From Eleusine coracana subsp. coracana (lineage: Eukaryota; Streptophyta; Magnoliopsida; Poales; Poaceae), in the NCBI GenBank assembly GCA_032690845.1, contig CM064421.1, forward strand, positions 43,576,963 through 43,640,962: a DNA stretch of 64,000 nt. The letters are read 5' to 3'. Each line of letters starts with the position of its first letter. Within the stretch, counting starts at the first letter, position 1. The translations under genes and the position numbers were made by a program. Shown here piece after piece: positions 1-12,692 of the stretch. The notes under the pieces were generated by a model that worked only from the letters and a program-made list of their open reading frames with translations, did no database searches and was not told where the DNA came from.

Positions 1-3000
1 GTTTGTTATTCAATTTTGAACCACGTATTTCAATAAGCATTATTATACGTTCAATCTCTCATGTTGCAATAGTTATTCTATGTTTTGTACTAAACATATT
101 TATTTGTATATGTGGTAGCATGAACTGAAAATAAGCGATTGGCTCTGTTATTTGTTTATTTATTAGAATCTTTCACGTAAATTTTTCTATATCTCAAACA
201 ATAGTAGAACCATAACCAAACACTATATATTTAAATCTTTGTGTCATTATATTAACTAATCCAAGTGTAAGAATTTTTCTATAGAACTCATTATCTTGTC
301 CTAACAAAGAAATACATTGAGTTGTTTTTCAACCCCTTCTCTCTTGATAATTTATTTTTAACACGGTTTTACCTCTTTTCTAGAGTTAGTCTTCTTCGTA
401 CTCATTGTTGTTAGGTTCACCGTAAACATTTATCTTCATTCTCACTTCATTACAATCTCTCACTCTAATGGTGACACTTGGATGGCTGGTGGGTTTAGGA
501 TAAGGAAATAGGAGGGATATAATGGTCAAGGTTCAAGTTGAGGATATGAAGATTTATTTCCAATACAATGTTTGGATACTTGCTTCGTGAAAAGGAAAAA
601 TCCTTGGGGCCCATAGGCGACAACCCCATTAATGGCTATCATATCTCTTTTTCTCCATCGAAATCCAGACCAAGCAAGTTCTTTCAAAAATCCTCAACCA
701 AAATCGAATGACTACCAGGAGTTTCAAATTCTAAATCCATCTTGGATGAGCGGACCAAATCGGGCTTCACTGTGATGCAGAGCACAACGGTATCACAGGT
801 GTGTAGCAACTAGTGTAGATCTATTTCAGCATGGAAGGAAAGAAGTAAAAGGTATCTCCGCCTTCAGCCATGGCAAGTGCCCATGGTGTTTCTTCCATTG
901 CACCCGTGCACCTGAAATTGAATGTGTTACTTATCCTTGCTGATATGTGAAGCCGACCTCACTATTTATAATAGTCCAGATTATGCTAAACTTGGACCCA
1001 CATTTCTCCTTGGAAGCAAGTGGTGACTGGTGTGCCATGTGTTTGGTGGGCAACAAGCGCTAGCGGCGAAGAAAGTCGATCAAGTGGGTTGAAGTAAACA
1101 AGTTGTGGCAAAGCATCGGAGCAACCGTCGACAAAAATTAGAGAAGACAAGATCAAGGAAGAAGCCAATAGTTTACTATCCGTTCATTTCTCGATCTAAA
1201 CCCACCCTCCTCGTTGAGTCAAGATTTATGGAAAATGAGGAGCTATTTTCTATATCCTAAACCCAACTTATTTCCTTGACCCATCAACCACCTACGAAAA
1301 TGTTATCTATCCATGCTCATTTCTCATTCCCACCTCACATTTCTATATATCCAAACGTCTCCTATGTGCAACAAATCATAAATATTATATTTAACTCAAT
1401 AATCTATCTTTTTGCAAGTTGTTTTTCTTATGTTTCTCTAGTAGTCTCATAAGTCGTCTCTTCTATTTGTGATTTTAATTGAGCTATATCATTCTAGTTG
1501 AAAATTGTCTCTTGGTTAATGGTCTCACTCCGTTACCAAATGCAATATTTCTACACAAGAATGAATCTAGAATCCAAATTTGTGTATTTAGTAATATAAC
1601 ATTATATTATCTCATTATTGTATGTATGAACTCAAACTTATTTATTAAGCTAGTCATGTTCTTAATACACACTATACTTGATGTATCGGCTCAAGCTTAT
1701 TTGTTATGTTAATTATTTTTGAGAATATGGTCTCCATCTATTTTTTCAATGTGCTACGGAGAGAAGGTTACATTGAAAAAGGAGACAAAAAGATCATGTA
1801 TAACCTAGTTTAACCTTTGTCTAGAACCAAGGCATAATTTACACTAGTTCAACTGACGACCAATCATGATCTATACGTGAGATGATACATCATAGATACG
1901 ATAAGATGTATATTCTAAAAACAAGAATATCCTATACAACTATTATGTGATGTTTACACATTTTACGAAATACACTTCATTTACTTAAGTACTTGGAAGT
2001 AGAAAATGTAGATATGGCAATATGAAACATGCCACAAGGCAGACGATGGAACTTTTATTTAACAAAATGGACCTCAAAAGAGGAATTTAAGTAACAAAAT
2101 ATAAAAAATGTTGTTCCAAATTAGAAGTTCCTAAATAAAAGATAAAAGAGCCAACTCACATTTAATGGCTTGGCACAATAATTTCCTTCACATGTGAGGT
2201 AAAGTGAATCTATCAATGGATGGGCCATTGCACGAGTGAGGTGATGATCTATACCGTATGAAAATGATCGATCTACTAATTAATATGGTGGTTGTTCTAC
2301 TAATTGTTACACTAATTGGTTCGTTTTGAACTAGAGAGTGTAGAGAGGGTGCAAGACTAGGACCGAATGAGGTGCAGGGACTATAATATAGACTCCGTAT
2401 CTTTTTTTCCTGTGTATATACTCACCATGCCTAAACGTAGCTTCCGGGTAGTACCTGTCTACTCCTAGTTCCGGAGATCTTCGCGAGACGTGGGAGCAAG
2501 TGTGTCTGTGTGTATAACTCGCACGCCAGATCTTTCTCTCTCGGCCAATCGGTCCACAGCTCGTACGATGGCCGACACAATCGGTTGAGCACAAGCCCGA
2601 ACCAACAAATCTTCCGGATTTCGAACTCCCAACAACCACCTGGCCGGTTTTCCTACCAGCACCTCACCAAACAAAAATAGCCGGCCGGGGACAAAAAGCC
2701 GTGTCGGTGGCGACTGGACTGCCGACCTGCCGTGCCGTGTGTATTGTTGGTGCTCATGATGCTTCAGCTCTCGCTTCTCGGGGCATCACCAAGCGCAGGA
2801 TCTGGCACGGCTCGCGTACGAGTATATACTCTCGCGTAGTAACTACTATAGTAGATGTGTGTGCCGAGACGCGATCTCGTGTCGCCTCGCCGCCAAGCAA
2901 GGCACCGCGCGCGTTGCTGGTTTGTTGGGGGCCTCGGCCTGGTGCCCCGACCGCGGGGCGCGCAAGGTATGATCGTGTGGTCTCGGGCTCGCCGCATAGG

Positions 3001-4150
3001 CCAGCCGTCTCGGACTCGCGTTCGCCGCCGCTAGAGCCTAGAGGTGATCTGGCCGCTAGGCAGGCAGGACTGTGACCGACAGATCAAGCACCTGAACTGA
3101 CCGTCGCCTAGACTGCCGGAATCGCAGTAATTGTCTCGGGCTTGATCCCGCGATTACTACTCACTCCTCTGCAAAGAATGGCTACTACTACTACTGCTGC
3201 TGCTAGTCCGTGGGTGAAAAGGTTAGCAACATTCTGCCCTGAAAAAGATGTTGCTTCCGGGTGGCGAGGACGATCGATTACAATAACACGCGACGCGCAC
3301 CTGGAAGCAGAAAAGGCTACATACAGAATCAGAAAGGGGTAAAAACTAAATAAAGCCAGAGCCTATACCACAAACAGCTCTGTCATCAGTGGTCCGATGA
3401 CGCACCATTTTGTAGCGCATCTACTGCGTAAACCCAATCCGAGGTCTTCTTTCCGTCCCAACCACGGAAGGAACCACGTGGTGTTACCGCTGCTGACGCA
3501 TGGTTTACCTTTCCCCTGCCGCTCGTGAGCAGAAAAAAAAAAAAAAAAAGGTCCCAAAATTTCTGTGGTAAGCTTTTCCTACTACACCACCCGATCGAAT
3601 GTTTAGGTAGGCTCCTCGAAATAACAACGCCGTGATCTGGATCATCAAGATGATGACGATATTCTACTCCCGATTCAGCTAGTGGGGCTGCGTTTTGTCA
3701 ACCCAAACCCACGTGACATGCCCACCAAGCCTGAAGCCCAAATCTCGAACCACTTCGCACCTTGGTCACACATGCTACAGTTCACTGCTTCACGCGTGCG
3801 CGGCTACAACCAGGCTGAGGCAGGCGCACCTACGTGCGCACATGCACCGATACAGACTATTGCGAGTCCATAGCAAACAGTAACAAACACGCCGATATGG
3901 TCACACACTTATCACTCACGGTCGTTGGCTTTTCTACGATCTGTTCTTTATCTGCTGTGAGCTAAATAAAATCATCTGATTTTGCCCCTAAATAATTATG
4001 ACTTCGAAGGAAAATTACATAATAACGAGTTACTACTAATATTATGCAGCAACGGGAATATCGAAACAGCCAACAGTATAGGAAAAAAAATTCAGTAAAA
4101 AATGAAGGAAAAACGAAATTATATTTCCCACTCAAACAGCGACAGCTTTG
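1..4150. other. Intergenic region, no gene recognised
   Basis: The first 2.3 kb is AT-rich with no long open frame. Positions of about 2330-3100 are richer in GC and carry overlapping short frames on both strands, but none resembles a known protein. A run of A lies at about 3532-3549. Around 475-560 and 1195-1360 there are weakly complementary stretches (GGTGGGTTTAGGAT-like), which might be the ends of an old DNA transposon, but I cannot fix its borders. From about 4150 the sequence becomes GC-rich and is the likely leader of the downstream S-acyltransferase gene. Confidence 0.5.
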
Positions 4151-4430
4151 CCAGCGCGACCGTACTGCTCCTCCTGCTCCTTTGACTGTTACCACGCCAT
4201 TATACCTCCGCGCACTGCACACGTTCGACGAAATGCCGCCGCGGCTTCTCCTCCTCCTCTTCCTCCACTGAGATTCCCTCGCATCTCCTCGCGGATTCGT
4301 CCCCTCCCCTCCCGTCCCCGTCGCGGAGATCGACGCGTTCGCGGGAGCACGGCTGGATCTCCGGGCCCGTGCAGCCGGCCTTGATGGTCCTTGGCGCCCC
4401 GGGGCCGAGGAGACGGAGGCGGCGGCGACG

Positions 4431-7400
4431 ATGAGAGGGCTGGCGTCGGGGCTCCACCGGCTGCGGAGCCGCTCGCCATGGGAGGTGCTCTGGTCCGCGC
4501 TCGCGTCATGCGGACTCGTGCTCTTCTCGCAGCTCGCCGTCGCTATGGTGCCGCGCCTCTTCCCCTCCCTCTCCCTACTCGCCATGCTCCCCATCGCAGG
4601 TCGGTGCTCTCTCTCGCGCGCGGCCGCTTGCTCGCTTCTCCCTTTGTGCAGACAGTTTTAGGGCGCCTCTGATCTTGCCTTGGTTCCGTTGGCGTGCAGG
4701 TCTGGTGTTCCTCGCGGCTATCGTGCTGGGCCGGCTCTGGAGGAGGTTCATCGGAGTGGCGGCGTCCGCGCCGCTCTTCGTGCTCTTCAACATCCTCCTC
4801 ATGTGGGGTGTCTACTTGTTCGTAATCCGGAGAGGTGAGCTCTGGTAATGCACTACATTGCTACGAGTAGGATTCCATTCCGAGAGTTTTACTGTGCGAT
4901 TTGCCATTTTTGTCGTGCGGCATTGACTCCAGTGAAGCTGAACTCGTGCTGGAGGTTGGGGTTAGTAGTCGATTGCTGTGATTGGGTTCGTTATACCTCT
5001 ATCTTTTAGTACAAACTAAAGCAAATTGAACTTGGATACACTTGGTTGACTTCCACATTATGAATGTATGTAAGTGGCATCAATTAAATCTTGTTTCAAG
5101 TTGGCATGTTTAGCTTTATACCAAATTTAGAAATGAAACTAGCTGAAATGATTTATTTATCAGTTACTTCTGCTTGGTCAGGTCCAATTAATTAGGTTTA
5201 GTTGTTACGAATTTTAGTTTTAAGCTCCCCCTCGATAAAGCATAGACCCCCTTTACTGCTTGAACATTGTGCAACCTTACAGGTCCAGCATGGAAACACC
5301 ACAATCGGTCTACTTTTGTCAACCCTAGATCTAGATCATGGTGAATCAAAAACGAACATATTACACTAGGTTGATTTCTGCTAATGCATGGTCCATAGGG
5401 AGTTCCAATGATATTTAGGCAGGATACATGCATTTGTCGGTATGCCATATTAGTTACGTCTAGTCCAGTTTAACTGTCATTTAACGATCATCTCCTATGT
5501 ATTACCTCCTTCCTGTAATTGATGACGTTCAGACACAGTGCCTGCAGTTGTTTTTTAGTTCATTTTGGCTTTTGGAAACGACAAGATTTCGGTAATGACC
5601 TTTAGCATCATTATTATTTTCTTAGTACAAACAAACAAGAAAAAAAAGGCAATACTTTACATGATAGAAATACTATTGTTGATGAAGCCGTTTGATTTCA
5701 TTCTCATGTGACATCTAAGAACCTTGATGTAAGTTCATTCTTTTTACTGCATCCATATTAAGGCGCCTTCTATTGCGGACTGAATGTAGTATGTCATTGG
5801 GTATTGCGGTCTTATGGATGAGGTTCCATAAATTGGTTTAGGAGCATGATAAATGAAATGAATGTATGTAAAAAGTAGATTACCTTATCCATCTGTTAAG
5901 CATGTGTGATTTTGTTGTGTTTTATGTTGCCATTTCGGAGCAGGACATGAGAAATAAATGTATAGATCTGCTTCTTATTGTTGTTTTTTAATTAGTCAAA
6001 TTTTTTGCAGACACTTCTTCTCTTCTGGACATGCTAATAAATGCTGAATGTGCCCTGCTTCTTTGGGGACTTTACAGGTTACTTCCTCCTTATTTTCCAG
6101 TGAAAACTGTGTATCTAAGCTAGGATTAGTGAATTTGGTACAGTTTTAAGTTCTACAAATATTGGCCTTTGCATACCTCCGCTTCTAAGATGCAGGCTTC
6201 ACTTTTGACTTCATTATGTTGCAGGATTTTATCCAGTGATCCTGGCATTGTTGCTTGTGATTCTTCGTATTTAGAAGAAGTTGGCTGCAAGGATTTTGTG
6301 GAAGCTATTTACCCGAGTGAGGTATTGAGGAAGTTGAATATTGCTTCTGACTTACTAATATGAGAGAGAGTTTTTTTGTATTAAGTTGTTGACGTATTTT
6401 GTACCTTTGATGTAGAAACTCCCAATGCTTTCAAGAGTCAGACAGTGTAACTTCTGCAAAGCAAACATTAGGGCCTATGACCACCACTGCCCTGCGTTTG
6501 GTACTTGCATAGGTTATATTCCTTTTCCACCATGCGATAGTTTTGCCTTTCAAAATATTGTACTCTGACATTGTATGTGCACATTCTAATGTGTAGTACA
6601 TATTTTTTCCAGGACAGAAAAATCATCGTCTATTTATGGCCCTTTTGACAGGATTCGTTGTTGCTGAATCAACATATACAATGTGTTCAACAAAGTGTAT
6701 GCAATTTATCTCCTTGCTCCCTTAGATGTTCTTAGATTGACAGTTTTTTTTGGGGGGTCTTTCTTACTGAAAGTATAGTCAGCAACTATCAGTTAATATG
6801 TTTAGGTTGTCAGATAGTTACATACCTATGAGTTTCCATGTTCATTGTTGTTTTTATGTGTTCTGTAGATATCACCAGATGCATTAACTCAGGAACCATA
6901 AGATCAGAGGTAACTCTCTCCATATCTTATTTTGCATACCCAGTATGCGAGCATGACGTGCCGAAAGCCTCCCTCCCTCCCTCCAACCCCTTTTTCGTTC
7001 AAAGTAGAATTTTGGACATGCTCTATTCATCTCTTTGACAAATAAGGTTAACTTAAGGTGTTCATCCATGCTTTTAGTTTCTTAGAATTAAGACCACTCA
7101 ATCACACTCTATTTCTTTATATGATCTATCATAGCAGCTTTTCAAGTATTTATTACCTTATAGCTATGCTCTGTGATTTTTTTTGGCTTTACCAGAAGAA
7201 GCCTCATTAACCATGGCTCTGTGATTTTTTTTGGGGGGTATGTTAGCTATGCTCTCGCCTTTGTATTCTTTGTCACCTTAACTACTTCTGTGAGTTGATC
7301 TTGCATGTTTGAGCAAAACCATAACGGGTAATGAGGCTTGGGGATCCTATTGGAATTGGGATTATTGCCTTTTCTTATTTGTCCATCCAATTGTATTTCT

Positions 7401-8788
7401 ATTTGTGGTTGTGTCTAATGACAATATTCATTTACTTTGCAGAATCCTGTATCTTTAAACATGGTAATCAGTACAATGCTTTTCTCTATCCTCCAAGTGC
7501 TCTGGCAGGTTCGCTTCTAAGCTCCTGATGTACCATGACCTTTTCTGCCTGTGATATCATAGATTGGTGCATGTGTTTTTTCATAACAAAGTGTCTGAAT
7601 GTCCAAATTCTGATCCTGGCATTAGTCGCTTATGAGGTAGTTTGATCAGGATAATAATTTGGGTTTCTTCTCTATGAGCTTCAGAAAATGGTCTGTCGTG
7701 AGTTATGGCAGCCTTAAGTGTCCTGTCAATCAGTCTTAAGTTAGAAGGAAGGGAAGTCACTTTTGAAAATGTTTAGTCAAATTACACTGCACAGCATCAA
7801 TTTTATTTCGAGGACATCTCAACATAGGATTTTTTTAGAACATTATTGCATATGATCGCTGTTGGTAGTTTTGATGTTGATGTGATTTTATATTTTTCAT
7901 GCATTAACTATATTGAAACTCTTGACTTGTCTGATTGTGTCGATAAAAGATTATAAGTGTTGATTTAGAATATGTATAAATGTAAACGGTAAATATTGTC
8001 TGTACATATACAGCTCATATTACTGACTGTAAACTGCAAAGATTAGTATAATGAAGACATGATAAGAAATTTCAACCTCCGAACCTTGCCATAGAGAAAC
8101 TGAAAGCATGCCATGAGAAAGACTAATTCAGTCTCTTAATCATTTAGGCATATTTGCAAATAATGGCAAGACATCTAAAACTTGCAGCTTCCGTATGTTT
8201 TGCAGTTCGTTGGCAAATCTGATATGTCTGTCTGTCTTTGGTATGTATCAATGAGTCCGTATCCCATAGCATTTGGAGATAACTCCTATACTTTGACTAT
8301 CTACATTTACATCGCTGTGCCTATGCCTAACACGCTGATCAGAATTTTAGCATTCACATTGTATATTACATGATCTGTGTGCCTTACAACCTCTTTTATT
8401 TCTCTGTTGCCAGATTGTGTTCTTGATGTGGCACATATATTGCATCTGCTTCAACATCAAGACAGATGAGTGGGTAATGTCAAATTTCCCGTGCTTTGGA
8501 CTCTTTCTTCATCAATTGCAGGTCGTCTCGTTAGCTGTTTCTTTTAGCTAAAAGGTGAGATTTTCCAGATTAACTGGAAGAGATATCCTGAATTCCAGGT
8601 GAGGGAATTGCCTCAATCAGGTGCGTATTATGCTTGTTGTGGTTGAGCGCAATCGACTCCCTAGTGGGTTTTAACACGGTATAAATTTGTCCATCGTCCT
8701 TTTGAATGCAGATTCTGAAGTCAAATTTGTGAATCCGTATGACAAAGGATTGCTATGCAACATTAGAGAATTTCTGAAGCCTAAATGA
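4431..8788 (+). CDS. DHHC-type protein S-acyltransferase (palmitoyltransferase), 11 exons
   Basis: The gene encodes a predicted polytopic membrane enzyme that transfers palmitate to cysteines of target proteins. I read exons at 4431-4599, 4700-4834, 6011-6077, 6225-6321, 6416-6512, 6613-6696, 6869-6909, 7443-7508, 8414-8473, 8569-8620 and 8712-8788. All introns are GT-AG, the frame is continuous, and the product is 314 aa. Visible are hydrophobic segments in residues 15-100, a DPG motif (129-131), the catalytic DHHC (178-181, Cys181) followed by PAFGTCIGQKNH, two more hydrophobic segments, a TDE sequence (269-271) in the place of the family's TTxE, and a C-terminal NPYDKG (297-302), the family's PaCCT element. 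The cysteine-rich domain is incomplete: only one CxxC (167-170) precedes DHHC, where the family usually has further Cys/His zinc ligands. The start is the first ATG after the GC-rich leader and begins a frame that joins all exons. Family assignment is firm; the exact plant subclass is not. Confidence 0.88.
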
Positions 8789-9884
8789 TATGAAGTCAAT
8801 TTTGAGTACGAAGACCTGACCTGATGGAAATAGAAAAATGGGACACAGATACATCATTGGAAGCTTGTCTGTTACTGCAGCATTGATTTTGATTGTGATT
8901 AGCATTCTTTTGAAAAGTTAATTCCACTAATCGTGGAATGTAAACAAGTACACCTAGAAAATTGTTCTTCAGATTAGTTCATATCGTGCTCCTGCAGCTT
9001 CATCTTGTTTGCTACCAATCGATGCTCCTGATAATCATCTTGGTGACGCATTAAATTTCAGCGAGTAAGTGTCAGAAAAATCTTGGTGTTGGTTTTGGAA
9101 AATCCACATGGCCCAACCAGTTTCTTGATTATCATAAAAGGGGGAAAAAAAAGTTTGCTGTTGTATTCGTCGCTCCTACGGCCACCACCATCAATTCGCA
9201 TACGGAATGGAGTGGCGTTCGCCTTCGACTAGTGCCCAGCTTATCCGGCTGCAAGTTGACAGCGACTCTGCTTATCCTCGCCGGTGGTCGTCGTCAGGAA
9301 CAGACAGCAGAGTGCCGTGCGCGCAAGGCGCACGCTGTGTGGCCCCAAAAGGCCCCAATCAGCTAAACCCCCTCTCAATTTAGTACCCCAGGCTACGACG
9401 ACAAGGAATGAATCATTTCCACGTCGTTTTGCACTTTATTAATCATTCTTCAAAGGCGCTTCCGCAATGGAGATAAAGATGCCGAGGTGTATTTCATCAG
9501 TCTTAAAGTCAGATATCATATTGCAGCAAAGTCTGGTCAGGTCGACACCTGAAAGCTGCATTTAGGATGGGAATGGAAAGGGACAGGAAATGAAAACAAG
9601 ACAGGCAAAGCGAAGTTCCAAGTGAAAGAGTCCGCAGTGACCGGCCAAGAATTCCGTCATATTGGTTGGATATTTAAGCTACATCAGTCGTTCTTGGCAA
9701 ACCACCGACTGCAAAACCAGCTCAGATACAGCGGCTTACCAGGATAAACAGAACGACTGGGTGCAACGTGGCTGACAGTTGATAGCTATCGACTACTTAT
9801 GGGTGCAGCAGTTTCCACTGTTTCCACTGTATATCCAATATAAACTACACCCTTTTGTAGGAACAATTTTCATCCTGGTTACTA
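8789..9884. other. 3' UTR of the S-acyltransferase gene and intergenic spacer
   Basis: The sequence directly after the TGA at 8786-8788 is AT-rich and probably carries the 3' UTR. Beyond about 9060 I see no open frame of note and no recognisable gene up to the MITE at 9885. Confidence 0.4.
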
Positions 9885-10075
9885 CTCCCTCAGCACTTTG
9901 GAGCTTGACACGGGAATTAATGAGAAGTATAAAAATTAGTGCATAAAAAACAAAGAGAAAAAAGATAGAGATAGAAATGTATCAAGAGAGAAATGTGCAT
10001 CGAAAAGTGAAAATGCTAATTATTTTGGAAAAACTAAAGAGGGCTAAAATGTCAATTATTTTGAGACGAAGGAAG
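9885..10075. mobile_element. Stowaway-like MITE, 191 bp
   Basis: The element starts CTCCCTCAGC and ends ACGAAGGAAG, with TA on both outer flanks (9883-9884 and 10076-10077). These ends are imperfect versions of the grass Stowaway terminal repeat. The interior is AT-rich and noncoding. It lies between two convergent genes. Confidence 0.55.
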
Positions 10076-10677
10076 TACTATTTTTCACGAACCATGATCA
10101 TCAAAGGGCAAATACTGAAATGTTGCAATCGCATAGATCCAAACAGCAGACTTCATAACTTCAAAGAGCAACAAGCTCCGACCATTAAAAGTCAATTCTG
10201 GAAAGTAGCTCCAACAAATATGGTACAAAACTGATTAATCTACCGACCATGACACCTTAATGCCAACAACTACAACTACCAACCATTTCCAACAGAGCGG
10301 GAGAGATCTAGATCTGATAAACAGAGCATTTTGTTCATTACAGCAGGTGGTGTATCAACACCACCCAAAAGTAGTGTCGCTTTGTCTGGTGTATCAACAC
10401 CCACCACAATGCAGCATAGAGTAAAAGTAAGTGACAACAAGCAGATGATATCGGCAACAGTGTAAAGATCAATTAAGATTATGTAATCAACTATAGCCAC
10501 CCTTGGATGCTGCAATTGGTTCCAAACAAATAAGATTACATTACATATACGAGACCAAAAGGTTTGTTCCAGAGACAGGGGAACAACAACTGATGCTGGA
10601 CACAACCCAAAGGCTAGCGTAAGACCACAACACAGAACAAAATTCACAGCAACTGTAAGGATGAACAAAGAATTGCC
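10076..10677 (-). other. Probable 3' UTR of the clathrin assembly protein gene
   Basis: This stretch lies just downstream of the minus-strand stop codon. A 130-residue minus-strand open frame (10276-10668) has no recognisable similarity and is most likely chance within the 3' UTR. A 19-bp phrase containing GGTGTATCAACACC occurs twice, at about 10347 and 10388. Confidence 0.4.
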
Positions 10678-12606
10678 TCAGTAAGTGGGGTAGTAGTACC
10701 CAGGATTCCCGGTGTAAGTCATCGGCATGGGGTTTGTATTGTATGCCACAGGCATCCCATAGGGCATGGCCGGGTTGGGAGCGAAACCATTGTTGTATGA
10801 CCGATCAAGCTTGGCCAAGCTTCCTTGCCCTTGCATACCGTCCTTCTGGTACTGCTGCCACATGATCTGCTCCTGTGTCAAAAATTGCTGTTTTTTCTCT
10901 AAGTCCGCCATCTGCACATAGGATGGTGGAGGGATGGCAAGGGACGCCGCAAATGGGTCACCACCTACAGTCTGCATAGAACCGTCTGGTGCAGGCAAAG
11001 CCAAAACTTGTGTTTTCTGTCCAGGAGCGGGCAGGGCGACGCTACTGGCACTGCCGGTGGTCACCTGTGCGCTAACATGCTGGCGCACAACACCCTGGTC
11101 ATACATGCCATTCAGCAGCAGTGGATCCATACCACCAGACATTGCTGGCTTCTGCTTGGATAGGTTGCTGGCTGTCTCAACAAGAGCCAGCTCCCAATCA
11201 GCCTTCCCAGGCTCGGCTGCAGGATTCTGCCATGCCGAAGTGACCTCATTGCCACCGTTTGAAGGGAAAGCCTCCCATGAACCATTGCTTCCACCAGCAG
11301 CAGGTGGTCCTTGGAAGAGAGCCAGAGCAAGCCTGTTACCTTGCTCATCAGCACTAACAGTGCTTTCTCTAAGATCCACCAAATCACCCTGTGGCTGTGG
11401 GGGCGGCTCCGGCTTCACCTCTTCCTCCACCTTCTCAGGCTCAGGCTCCTTATAATCCTCTGGAGCTGGAAGTGCCTTGATGTTGTTCATATCCTCCGGT
11501 TCCTCCTTGACAGGCTCAGGCTCCGGCTCCCTTGGTGGACTCTTTGGTCGCTTTGCGCGGTCCCTCATAAATTCTTCCAATGTCTCAAGCAACTTATCAG
11601 TGACACGCTGCACGTCTGGGTACTCTGATGACCTTGCAACTCCAGTATCTTTACACCATGCATAGAAGGCATAGAGCTCATCGATCTGCTTTGCAGCACT
11701 TGCATATGCTTCAAAAGCCTTAACACATTCGGCGTACTCCATGTCAAAGAACCTGTCCAGCAGCACCGCGAGCACTTCACAGACATCAGCATAGATCTGG
11801 AAGCTCTCCCGCACAAGCTGGTACAGCGCAACAAGCACCATCCTGCTGTGCTTTGCACCACCAGTGGGGCGGCAAGCAAGGAACCGGTCTAGGAGCTGCT
11901 GCAGGTGGTGCATACGGGCAAGCACCCGCTCTGGCTTCATATCCCTCACCGGGGTTGGTGGCCTCTTGTCATCGGCGTTGCCACCATTCCTCTCACGGTA
12001 ATCATCATATCCTCCATACCCAGGGGGTGACGAGTAGGAGGGTGAACGGCGGCCATATGGATCAGGCGAACCCCAGCGTTCACGGTCACGTGGAGAGGGG
12101 CCGTTATTGCTGCTGCCTGCATTTGAGCCCTGCTTGCGCTCATGGAGGAAGAATTCGAGGCGCTGGTCCAGGTAGAGCGCATACGTGCGCACAAAGGCGG
12201 AGTGATCCCACGAACCAGAGTGCGCCTCGTCGCGGAAATCGGCGAGGTTGAGCAGGCGGGTGCCACGTCGCGTGGCGTGCAGGAGCTCCCGGTGGAAGGA
12301 CGGGTCGCCGTCGGCCAGGAGGCGGTGCACGAGCATGAGGGTCTTGAGCGCGACGACGTAGTCACGGGTGCGGGAGAGCCTGCGCGAGCATCCGGCCACG
12401 GCGGCAGCGACGTGGGCGCGGGATCCGGAGGTGAGGTGGAGGATCTCGCGGATGTGGCGCTCCTCGGCCGGCTCGTCATCGTGGCTGGTGGCCTTGACGA
12501 TGAGCACGTCGATCTCCGGCGCGATGTTGCTGGTGACCTTGGCGAGGCCGATGCTGGTCTGGTCCTTGACGGCGCCCAGCGCCTTCCGGATCGTGCTCGA
12601 CGACAT
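10678..12606 (-). CDS. ANTH-domain clathrin assembly protein (AP180/CALM family)
   Basis: A single coding exon encodes 642 aa. The N-terminal part, roughly residues 25-160, is the ANTH (AP180 N-terminal homology) domain that binds PtdIns(4,5)P2 and clathrin-coated membranes. Visible family phrases are KAIGAVKDQTS-like at the N-terminus, VKATSHDD, REILHLTS, SRTRDYVVALKTLMLVHRLL, RRGTRLLNLADFRDEAHS and DHSAFVRTYALYLDQRLE. A helical region continues to about residue 350, then a Pro/Glu-rich linker, a DLVDLRE segment, a WELALVETASNLSKQ segment, a DPLLLNGMYDQG segment and a DPFAASLAIPPPSY segment, typical of plant ECA4/CAP1-type members; DPF-like motifs bind adaptor complexes. It acts in clathrin-mediated endocytosis or trans-Golgi trafficking. 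The start follows a 5' UTR intron acceptor at 12692. Family assignment is very firm; the one-to-one orthologue is not established. Confidence 0.95.
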   Translation of the reverse strand: MSSSTIRKALGAVKDQTSIGLAKVTSNIAPEIDVLIVKATSHDDEPAEERHIREILHLTSGSRAHVAAAVAGCSRRLSRTRDYVVALKTLMLVHRLLADGDPSFHRELLHATRRGTRLLNLADFRDEAHSGSWDHSAFVRTYALYLDQRLEFFLHERKQGSNAGSSNNGPSPRDRERWGSPDPYGRRSPSYSSPPGYGGYDDYRERNGGNADDKRPPTPVRDMKPERVLARMHHLQQLLDRFLACRPTGGAKHSRMVLVALYQLVRESFQIYADVCEVLAVLLDRFFDMEYAECVKAFEAYASAAKQIDELYAFYAWCKDTGVARSSEYPDVQRVTDKLLETLEEFMRDRAKRPKSPPREPEPEPVKEEPEDMNNIKALPAPEDYKEPEPEKVEEEVKPEPPPQPQGDLVDLRESTVSADEQGNRLALALFQGPPAAGGSNGSWEAFPSNGGNEVTSAWQNPAAEPGKADWELALVETASNLSKQKPAMSGGMDPLLLNGMYDQGVVRQHVSAQVTTGSASSVALPAPGQKTQVLALPAPDGSMQTVGGDPFAASLAIPPPSYVQMADLEKKQQFLTQEQIMWQQYQKDGMQGQGSLAKLDRSYNNGFAPNPAMPYGMPVAYNTNPMPMTYTGNPGYYYPTY

Positions 12607-12692
12607 CTTCGCAGCCTCCCCCCTGCCGCCGCGGCCTCCTACTCTTGTTCACCAACCGGAGCTGAAGCTACCTCGTCGTGCTCGGCTTAGAT

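Noticed and set aside
3630..3660. ATCATCAAGATGATG, reminiscent of the miR172 precursor arm
   Set aside because: The match is short and no complementary arm for a miRNA hairpin was found nearby.
3962..4594. 210-codon minus-strand frame
   Set aside because: It overlaps the leader and first exon of the S-acyltransferase gene on the other strand, and its translation is low complexity.
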